Assembly (NCBI GenBank): GCA_014323865.1
Contig: JACONG010000016.1
Coordinates: 480,523 to 544,522 of the forward strand
From: Rhodospirillales bacterium
GTDB taxonomy: Bacteria > Pseudomonadota > Alphaproteobacteria > SP197
Length of the DNA stretch: 64,000 bases
Direction: 5' to 3'
Part shown: positions 36,516 to 43,381 of the stretch, piece after piece
Numbering within the stretch: the stretch's first letter is position 1
Layout: the number at the start of each line of letters is the position of its first letter
Position numbers and translations under genes: made by a program
Notes under the pieces: model-generated
Database searches by the model: none
Seen by the model: only the letters and a program-made list of their open reading frames with translations
What the model was told of the DNA's origin: nothing

Positions 36516-37057
36516 AAGTGATCGTCCGGCAGCTGGCCTGTGTCGGTCACGAAGCCCAATGCGTCGAGATTGGCGCGTGTGACGTCGTTGAGTTTCAGAT
36601 TGCGATCCTGCGCGGCCAGGTAGGCGACATCGACGATGGCCTCGAACCCGTCGATCGACGAGTCGAGCGCGATGGATTGCGTCGAGCTTTTCAGCTTCAG
36701 CTCCATCCAGTCCTTCGCTCTGTTCATGTCCAAACCGGTGTCATCACGCCGCCGCCGGCGCGTTGTATAGTACGCAAGTTTCATTCCGGAGAGGTCTTTC
36801 CAGCGAATCGCACGTGCAACAGGCCCGGTCGCGCGGATTCCCATGGCCGACAACTCGATCGTCGTCATGTGCCGCAGCAACGTGCGCAAACCGAACGCCG
36901 TGAAGATCGCCCCGACAGTCCCGAGGATGTAAACCATCACCGGCACGACCTCAATCAACAGTAACGGCAGAAAGCAGATCACCGCCCCGGCGCCTGCGCG
37001 GACGTAGTCGCCCACTAGGGCCTTGGGTTTGTATCCATGCGTGCTGGTGTCGATCAC
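36512..37057 (-). CDS. Membrane protein with PH-like cytosolic domain, unknown function
   Basis: A 181-residue protein with two hydrophobic segments (about 18-38 and 42-58). A soluble domain follows whose pattern TTIELSAMGIRATGPVARAIRWKDL resembles bacterial PH-like domains (YcxB/PH_2 style). An RRRRR cluster lies near residue 102. No enzyme motif is seen. It overlaps by four bases both the deacetylase gene upstream and the ATPase gene downstream, and therefore physically links the glycan genes to the importer genes. Confidence 0.7.
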   Translation of the reverse strand: MIDTSTHGYKPKALVGDYVRAGAGAVICFLPLLLIEVVPVMVYILGTVGAIFTAFGLRTLLRHMTTIELSAMGIRATGPVARAIRWKDLSGMKLAYYTTRRRRRDDTGLDMNRAKDWMELKLKSSTQSIALDSSIDGFEAIVDVAYLAAQDRNLKLNDVTRANLDALGFVTDTGQLPDDHL

Positions 37058-37824
37058 GAAGTGGGTCCAGAACGAAAGAAAATCTGTGACGCGTCGAGCC
37101 AGCGCGCCGCCGGATGATCGCGCACCAAACTGACAAAACTGTCAACAAAGCGCCAGCAATCGACGTCCTGAACCCGATGATGGGTCATCAGCCCGGTCGG
37201 TTCCTCGGAATCGACGGTTCCCGCCCGACGGGCCCGAAGGTGGCCCAGCGTCGCCGCAAGGCAGCGCTCGTGGCTGGCGAACCGGCCTCCCTGCTTCCAA
37301 TCGATGATGTCGACATGGACGTTGGCGACGGTGAGGTCATGGAGCACGGCGTCATCGCGTGGCCCGAGCATGGAGAGACCCTCGAAGCCGAGATCGGCCA
37401 AGAGCCGTATCACGACGTCATCGGCCCTGTTCCAGGGAGGGACCATCACCGGGAGCATGCGCTTGGCAAGGCGCGTCTCGAGCACGCATAGTCCGTCGGC
37501 CAGCACGCCGGTCAGGCCCGCTTCGAGACCCTCCAGCGCCAGCTCGGTCTTGCGGCGGTCGGCGGACGCGCGGTTGGTATGGTGCGCGCCATGCTGCAAG
37601 GCATGGCAGCCGTCATCGTCGAGTGCGGCGCAGGCAGCGTCCTCCAACCAATGGGGCACCACGGCCAACGCCAACGGCACGCCGAGGCCGCGGCGCTGGT
37701 CGAGCAGAACCGGCAGCTTTCCGTCGTCGGGTCCGGCGTCATCGTCGCGCCACCAGAATGTGGCGGTACGGCCCGCATCGGACCAGCGATCCAGCTCGTC
37801 GCTCAGTTCGGTCCATTCAGCCAT
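37054..37824 (-). CDS. Polysaccharide deacetylase family protein
   Basis: A 256-residue protein from the ATG at 37822-37824. The NodB-like fold is shown by TFWWRDDDAG (catalytic and metal aspartates, about 23-32), PLALAVVPHWL, the LQHGAHHTNRA metal-histidine segment and the C-terminal LMTHHRVQDVDCWRF. There is no signal peptide, so it probably acts in the cytosol on a nucleotide- or lipid-linked sugar. The substrate is unknown. It overlaps its neighbours by eight and four bases. Confidence 0.85.
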   Translation of the reverse strand: MAEWTELSDELDRWSDAGRTATFWWRDDDAGPDDGKLPVLLDQRRGLGVPLALAVVPHWLEDAACAALDDDGCHALQHGAHHTNRASADRRKTELALEGLEAGLTGVLADGLCVLETRLAKRMLPVMVPPWNRADDVVIRLLADLGFEGLSMLGPRDDAVLHDLTVANVHVDIIDWKQGGRFASHERCLAATLGHLRARRAGTVDSEEPTGLMTHHRVQDVDCWRFVDSFVSLVRDHPAARWLDASQIFFRSGPTS

Positions 37825-38956
37825 TGCGGCTCCAGGAACACAGCAAGTCCGCGCTGCGCTCGGCACCATCCAGATCGATCGTGTCGGGATCAAGCCGCGG
37901 CAGGGCGGCGGCCCGATCGATCGCTTTGGCCAAAGTGGCGGGCGACAGCGCAGCCTCTGACAACATCACGATCATGCCGCGCCCGGCAAGCCGTGCGGCT
38001 CGATCGGACTGTTCGGTCTCGCCGCCCTCGGCAAAGGGCACGACCACTGCACGGGCACGGGCACGGAAAAGATCGGTCGCCGTGTTGTAGCCGCCTTGGG
38101 AGACCGACACGCGGCAACGCGCCAAGAGGTCGGGGAAGTCGGCGCGGTTCGGTTCGACAACCATGCCGCCGCCTGCACCGCGCACCGCTGCTGCGGTTGA
38201 CCGGTCGCCGGTCAGGATGCGCCATACAAGATGGCCCGTGACCGTGGCATGCCTTTGCGCTGCAATCGCGGTTTCGAGCAGGCGTTCTCCGACCGCGCCA
38301 CCGCCGGCTGAGACGATCACCTCGTCAGCCCCGTCGCCCGCTTGCGCGATGGTGCGGGGCGTATCGGCGATATAGCCCGTATGGATGACCCGTTCTCCGA
38401 GATCGTCAGCGCAGGGGAAGGAGTCGCCGAATCGCACCAGGCCGGGATCGCCATGCACCAGGACGTGATCGTAACGTGCGAGCGCGATGTCGCGCATGGT
38501 CATGGCTTTCTCGGGGCACGATGTTCGCTGCAGGATGTCGCGCACCGACGCGACGATACGGGGCGCAGGGCTGAGGGTCGCAGCGGCATCGAGCAGAGTC
38601 ATTGCCTCGTGGTGCAGGACGCGGCGGCCGAAGGGAAAGGTCTCGGTCACCACGACCGAAGGGTGGGTCTCGGCGACCAGGTCTGTCAGGATCGCCCGTC
38701 GGCTTGCCAGCAGCGTCTCGTCCACGGGGCACCCGTCTCCATCGACCAGCCTGGAGAACGTCACGTCGGCCGTGCGGACCGGCGGCAGCTGCACGAGGTG
38801 GGCATCACCGATGTCGAGATGGGCGATCGGCAGGCCGCCCGAAGCGACCACGGCCTCGACCTCGCGGGCGGCCAAGGCTCTGGCGATCGACGCGATCCGG
38901 CGCAGATGGCCGCTGCCCAGAAGATGCTGGACCCAAAAGAGCACGGGACCGTTCAT
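37817..38956 (-). CDS. MurG-like GT-B glycosyltransferase
   Basis: A 379-residue protein starting MNGPVLFWVQHLLGSGHLRR. The GxGHLRR N-terminal loop and the C-terminal CRVSVSQGGYNTATDLFRARARAVVVPF block match family-28-type (MurG-like) GT-B glycosyltransferases that use UDP-sugars. The sugar donor and acceptor are unknown. It shares its GxGHLRR architecture with the gene at 41896-43161, suggesting paralogues. It overlaps the deacetylase and phosphatase genes. Confidence 0.82.
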   Translation of the reverse strand: MNGPVLFWVQHLLGSGHLRRIASIARALAAREVEAVVASGGLPIAHLDIGDAHLVQLPPVRTADVTFSRLVDGDGCPVDETLLASRRAILTDLVAETHPSVVVTETFPFGRRVLHHEAMTLLDAAATLSPAPRIVASVRDILQRTSCPEKAMTMRDIALARYDHVLVHGDPGLVRFGDSFPCADDLGERVIHTGYIADTPRTIAQAGDGADEVIVSAGGGAVGERLLETAIAAQRHATVTGHLVWRILTGDRSTAAAVRGAGGGMVVEPNRADFPDLLARCRVSVSQGGYNTATDLFRARARAVVVPFAEGGETEQSDRAARLAGRGMIVMLSEAALSPATLAKAIDRAAALPRLDPDTIDLDGAERSADLLCSWSRNG

Positions 38957-39546
38957 TGTTCGGCGTCCAGCGACAGGGGACCGCAGGGATCGAGCCGGCA
39001 ACCGCCGTCGTCATCAAGCGCCAGCACCAGAATGCTGGAGCGCGTGAGCTTCAGCGGCGGGCGCGAGAGGAAGTCCCAGCCGGTCGCCATCCCGAGGGCG
39101 GCACGCATCACGCCACGATGGCTGACGGCGATGGTGTTTTCGCCGCCGGCCCGTTCGCGGAACAGATCGCCGAGACGGGCCTGAACATCGCGCGGGCTCT
39201 CGCCGCCTACGGGTCGGAAGTCGAGTCCGCGCGCTTCGTTCTCGGCCATGGCATCGCCGAGTTCATCGCGCAGCTCCTCGAGCGTTCGTCCGGCCCAAAG
39301 GCCCCAGTCCATTTCGATCAGGCGCTCGTCGGCCGTGGCGTTCGCCAGGCCCAGCATGGCCGCCGTGTCACGGGTACGCGCGAGCGGACTGGTGAGCGCC
39401 AGCCAGCCCCTGAGCGTCTCCGGCAGACTCCAGCCGGCCGCGAGCGCCGTTCCCGCCGCCGAGAGTGGGGTATCGGTACGGCCCTGAATGCGCCCGTCTT
39501 CGTTCCAGTCGGTCGGCGCATGGCGGATCATGCCGAGATGTGTCAT
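38953..39546 (-). CDS. Histidine phosphatase family protein
   Basis: A 197-residue phosphoglycerate-mutase-like phosphatase. The catalytic RHG motif is present as MIRHAPTDWNEDGRIQG, with RHA in place of RHG, a common variant. Other conserved parts are TSPLARTRDTAAML, the DWGLWAGRTLEEL segment and the second histidine in VSHRGVMRA. It may remove phosphate from a sugar-phosphate intermediate made by the neighbouring glycosyltransferases (inference). It overlaps both neighbours by four bases. Confidence 0.9.
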   Translation of the reverse strand: MTHLGMIRHAPTDWNEDGRIQGRTDTPLSAAGTALAAGWSLPETLRGWLALTSPLARTRDTAAMLGLANATADERLIEMDWGLWAGRTLEELRDELGDAMAENEARGLDFRPVGGESPRDVQARLGDLFRERAGGENTIAVSHRGVMRAALGMATGWDFLSRPPLKLTRSSILVLALDDDGGCRLDPCGPLSLDAEQ

Positions 39547-40658
39547 CGGGCGGCCCGTGCGGTTGCGATGGCGCGGTCGAGCGTCGCCGCTGCGGCCTCA
39601 ACGCTGTGTCGCCGCAAGACGTTGTCGGCCGCTGCCACACCCATCGCTGCACGCCGCCTGGGCTCGTCGGCCAGCCGTGCTACGGCTGCGGCAAACGCAT
39701 CAGCATCATCCTCCGGGGTGAGGAATCCCGTACGCTCGTCGTCAACGATCTCGGGCACGCCGCGCGCACGCCCCGCGACCACCGGCAGGCCCGCCGCCTG
39801 CGCCGCGAGCAACGCCATGCCGTAGGCCTCGTTGATCGCCGGCCAGACAAAGAGATCGCATGCCGCCAGCACGCCCGGCAGCGAGCGTGGCGCGATCCTG
39901 CCCGCGAAGAGGGCGCGCCCGTCGAACATGGCCTCGATCTCCGCACGGCAGGGGCCGTCTCCCACGACCAGTAGATCGATATCGTAGCGGTCGAGCGACC
40001 GGAACGCCTCTGCGAGAACGCGGTAGGACGCGAGCTTGTCGCCCGGCCGCATCATGCCCACGGCCACGGCAAGGAGACGTCCGTGCGCCAGACCGTGGGT
40101 CTTCGCTAGGGTCTCGCGCGCCTTCGGCCGGGGGCGGCGATATGGCGCGAGATCGACAAAGGGCGCCAAGGTCACGATACGCGTGTCCGGAATTCCCGCC
40201 GCTCGGAGTCCCGCCGCGTCATCGCCGGTGATCGGAAGCAGCGCATCGGCCCGTGCGAGGCAGGCGAGCGACTGTGCATAACCGGCTGCCCATGGCCCGT
40301 GACGCTGCTTGGGCGCAACCGACGGCTCGGCCACGACATAGGGCAGGCCGAAGGCCTCGGCGACACGGGGCCCCAGATGGTCGGGCGCCTTGTGATAGAG
40401 ATGATAGGTGAACCAGAGGTCGGGCGGCGCCGCCTGCCAGCCGTCGATCAGGGCCGCGGCTTCGGCCCTGCCGCGCGCGGCGAGCAGCTTCTGTCGTTCG
40501 CTGTCGCCGCCGTCCCAGACGCGCAGACTCGACGCCAGCGTCACCGTGTGGCCGAGGCTTTCCAGCGTCTTCACCAGCAGGCGTGCGACGGTGCGGTCGC
40601 CCGATGGCACCCGGTGGGTCGGCGCTTTCATGGGCGCGTAGAATGCAATGGTCGACAC
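39543..40658 (-). CDS. Family 4 glycosyltransferase (first of two)
   Basis: A 371-residue GT-B enzyme. The N-terminal acceptor domain starts STIAFYAPMKAPTHRVPSGDRTVARLL. The C-terminal GT4 domain shows VGMMRPGDKLASYRVLAEAF, VGDGPCRAEIEAMF and EAYGMALLAAQAAGLPVVAG, including the EX7E-type signature. Donor and acceptor are unknown. It starts three bases after the second GT4 gene and overlaps the phosphatase gene by four bases. Confidence 0.88.
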   Translation of the reverse strand: MSTIAFYAPMKAPTHRVPSGDRTVARLLVKTLESLGHTVTLASSLRVWDGGDSERQKLLAARGRAEAAALIDGWQAAPPDLWFTYHLYHKAPDHLGPRVAEAFGLPYVVAEPSVAPKQRHGPWAAGYAQSLACLARADALLPITGDDAAGLRAAGIPDTRIVTLAPFVDLAPYRRPRPKARETLAKTHGLAHGRLLAVAVGMMRPGDKLASYRVLAEAFRSLDRYDIDLLVVGDGPCRAEIEAMFDGRALFAGRIAPRSLPGVLAACDLFVWPAINEAYGMALLAAQAAGLPVVAGRARGVPEIVDDERTGFLTPEDDADAFAAAVARLADEPRRRAAMGVAAADNVLRRHSVEAAAATLDRAIATARAAR

Positions 40659-40661
40659 GGG

Positions 40662-41915
40662 TCAGAGACCGAAGCGTATTGCCAGATCTTCTATGCCCGT
40701 TTCCATGGAGAACGTCGAACGCACCCGGTCGCTGCCCGCCGTGCCGAGGGTATGGCGCAGGGCCGGGTCGGCGATGACCTTCTCGAGTGCTGACGCGAGC
40801 GTGGCAGGATCGCCGGGTTCGACGAGCAGTCCGGTGTCGCCGTCCACGATCAGCTCGGGCACCGCCGAGACACGCGTGGCAACGATCGCGAGATTCTGGC
40901 TCTGCGCCTCCATCAGCACGTTGGGCAGGCCGTCGCGATTACCGTCGCCAGCGATCCGCGAGGCGAGGACGAAGGCATCCGCGGCGCGATAGGCCGCGAG
41001 CACATCGCTCTGGGGTTTGGCGCCGTGCCAAGTGATTCGGTCGGCGATACCGCTTTGTTCACCCTGTGCCTTGAGTGCTGTGCCGAGCGGTCCGCCCCCA
41101 ATGTGATTGAGCCGCCAGTGGAGTCCGGGCGACAGGCGCGCCAGGGCCGCCAGTAGGTCGTCGTAACCCTTTTTCTCGACCAGCCGCCCGACCGAGACCA
41201 GACGCACGGGATCGTCCGCGTCGCTGCCGTCGGCTGTGCGGTTCCGTTCCGGGGCGGCGGGCCAGCGGGCAAGATCGAGACCGTGATAGACGAGGTCGAC
41301 CCGGCCTTCAGGCGCAAGGTGCCCCAGGTGCTCGCAATTGGCAGCGGTGCAGGTCACAAGCCAGCCGCAATCGGCCAGCTTCTCCCTGAGCTCCCAGTCG
41401 GGCGAGGTGTAGATGTCCTTGGCGTGGGCCGACCCGGTCCAGGCAAGCCCCGTCATCATCGCGGCATACCGGGCCACCGATGCCGGGGTATGAAGAAAAT
41501 GGGCATGAAGATGCCGAACGCGGGGCGCGACCTCAGCTGCCAGAACACAGGCCTGACCGAACCGCCGGAGCCTGTTGCGTGTCATGTCGCGCCGGAGGTC
41601 CGCTAGCCATTGCCGCCTGGCTGCCGGATAGCCCGGCAGTCGCCGCGCGGTGCGCCATGCGCTTATGACCCGGGCGGGCTCCTGGTGGATGTATTCGGGC
41701 AGATAGGTCACCGGCGCGACGATCTCGTCGTGCACCGGATGGGTTGCCGTGTCGGTCGGATGGCGCAGGGACACGATCTCGATCGCCAGACCGCGCGCTT
41801 CAAGCGCCCGGATCTCCTGGGCGATGAAGGTCTCCGACAGACGGGGATAACCCTTCAGGACAAAGGCGACACGATCCGTGCCGATCATGGCATGGTCAGC
41901 CGGTCCGGCGGTCAT
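40662..41915 (-). CDS. Family 4 glycosyltransferase (second, colanic-acid type)
   Basis: A 417-residue GT-B enzyme with the N-terminal FVLKGYPRLSETFIAQEI segment typical of GT4 enzymes in exopolysaccharide clusters. Its C-terminal domain has VGRLVEKKGYDDLLAAL, AADAFVLASRI and EAQSQNLAIVATRVSAVPELI. The ATG at 41913-41915 overlaps the upstream gene by 20 bases; an internal ATG at 41886-41888 is an alternative. Sugar specificity is unknown. Confidence 0.88.
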   Translation of the reverse strand: MTAGPADHAMIGTDRVAFVLKGYPRLSETFIAQEIRALEARGLAIEIVSLRHPTDTATHPVHDEIVAPVTYLPEYIHQEPARVISAWRTARRLPGYPAARRQWLADLRRDMTRNRLRRFGQACVLAAEVAPRVRHLHAHFLHTPASVARYAAMMTGLAWTGSAHAKDIYTSPDWELREKLADCGWLVTCTAANCEHLGHLAPEGRVDLVYHGLDLARWPAAPERNRTADGSDADDPVRLVSVGRLVEKKGYDDLLAALARLSPGLHWRLNHIGGGPLGTALKAQGEQSGIADRITWHGAKPQSDVLAAYRAADAFVLASRIAGDGNRDGLPNVLMEAQSQNLAIVATRVSAVPELIVDGDTGLLVEPGDPATLASALEKVIADPALRHTLGTAGSDRVRSTFSMETGIEDLAIRFGL

Positions 41916-43161
41916 CGTTGCGCGCCACCGTCAGGCGCTCCTGACGGGTTCCGTGCGGCAGCTTGAACGCGGTCCGACCCTCGGCGAGATGCATGGCAAC
42001 CAGCCGGTTGACGTTCTCGAGCCCGTCGAGCAGGCCCGGCACGACCACCTGGCTGGGACGGCGCTGCTGGGTGAGCTGGCGGATCGCCGTCGCCATGGCC
42101 GCTGCGTTCTCGGCCATGTCCTCGGTCAGCATTGTGACAAGCCCGAGCTCCTGGGCACGGCTGGCGCGGATCAGTTGCTCGCGACGCGGCACCTGGCGGG
42201 GCACGATCAGTGCCGGTTTGTCGAACGACAGGATCTCGCAAAACGTGTTGTAACCGCCCATGGCGACGACACCAGCAGCGCGTTCCATCAGCGTTTCCAG
42301 ATGGGCGTCGAAGGTGATGGCGGTGACCCGCTCGAGCAGGTCGACGCGCTCCTGGAACTCGGCCTTGACCTCGGGCTGCATGAACGGCCCGAAGACCACC
42401 AAGGCCGGGATCTCCGGTGAGCGCGGGCTCTCATAGGCCTTCAGCACCCAGTCGACCAGAAGGTCGCCGTCGCCACCGCCGCCCGTGGTCACCAGGACAA
42501 AGGGCTCCTTGATGCCGTCTGGCAGGCCTATCTCGGGCAGGCTCTGGGGCACGGACCGTTCGAGATACCCAGTGTAGATCATCTTGCGCCGCACCGACTG
42601 CGGCACATTGATCTCTTCCAGCGGGTCGTGCACCTGCGGCAGGCCATAGACCCAGATCTCGTCATAGAGGTCGCGCAGGGCGGGAATCGCCTTCTTGCGT
42701 CGCCATTCGGCCTTGAGCGCGGTGGGGTCGTCCATCACGTCGCGCAGGCCGAGAATGATTCGGGTGCCGCGCGGTTTCAGCATTTCGATTGTCTCGCGCA
42801 CCTCGCCGCGCAGGCCGAGCGGTTCCTTGTCGACGAGGAAGATGTCGGGATCGAAAATGTTGGCGGTGTGCGTGATGATCGACGAGCGCATCGCCATCGT
42901 CTGCTCGGTGTCGAGCATCAGATTGAGCGAGGTGTATTCGCCGTTCCTGAGCTTGATGACGCCCGGCACGCGGACGAAGTCGACGCGCGCACGGAAATCG
43001 AAGCTACCGATGATCGGGGATCCCGACAGGATCAGGACCGTCAGGTTGTCGGTCTCGCCGACCATCGAATGAGCGATCGCCCGGCACCGTCTGAGGTGGC
43101 CGAGTCCGAAGCTGTCGTGACTGTAGATCAGGACACGTGGACGCGCCGTCGCTGCATTCAT
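41896..43161 (-). CDS. MurG-like glycosyltransferase, first gene of the long operon
   Basis: A 421-residue protein opening VLIYSHDSFGLGHLRRCRAIA, with the same GxGHLRR loop as the protein at 37817-38956. The C-terminal half has LVTTGGGGDGDLLVDW and AAGVVAMGGYNTFCEILSFDKPALIVPR, as in UDP-sugar-using GT-B enzymes. There is no membrane segment. Its start lies 28 bases from a perfect 17-bp palindrome in the divergent promoter region, so it is probably controlled there. Confidence 0.82.
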   Translation of the reverse strand: MNAATARPRVLIYSHDSFGLGHLRRCRAIAHSMVGETDNLTVLILSGSPIIGSFDFRARVDFVRVPGVIKLRNGEYTSLNLMLDTEQTMAMRSSIITHTANIFDPDIFLVDKEPLGLRGEVRETIEMLKPRGTRIILGLRDVMDDPTALKAEWRRKKAIPALRDLYDEIWVYGLPQVHDPLEEINVPQSVRRKMIYTGYLERSVPQSLPEIGLPDGIKEPFVLVTTGGGGDGDLLVDWVLKAYESPRSPEIPALVVFGPFMQPEVKAEFQERVDLLERVTAITFDAHLETLMERAAGVVAMGGYNTFCEILSFDKPALIVPRQVPRREQLIRASRAQELGLVTMLTEDMAENAAAMATAIRQLTQQRRPSQVVVPGLLDGLENVNRLVAMHLAEGRTAFKLPHGTRQERLTVARNDDRRTG

Positions 43162-43189
43162 TTGAGCTCCGATGGTCCCTCAGTTGAGC

Positions 43190-43206
43190 GAGCTATGCCA
43201 TAGCTC
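43190..43206. promoter_or_regulatory. 17-bp perfect palindrome, candidate operator, in divergent promoter region
   Basis: GAGCTATG-C-CATAGCTC reads the same on both strands around a central base. It lies in the 220-bp region between the glycosyltransferase operon (start at 43161, minus) and the aberrant ABC gene (start at 43382, plus). Eight-base arms and the place of the element suggest a dimeric regulator site controlling the minus-strand operon and perhaps both. No regulator is encoded beside it, and promoter hexamers were not assigned. Confidence 0.55.
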
Positions 43207-43381
43207 AGAGCCGGGAGAAAGTTGCGACCATACAACAGCTTTCACAGCCAAACTATGGTCAAACCCACGGTTCCGAGAATCAAACTTGATCGCTTCGAGC
43301 TCTGGGCGATTCCCCTGAAGCGTAGGAACGACTATTCTCCCCCGTTTCAGGCGTCGTCGCAGGAGTCGCTGATCGTCCATC

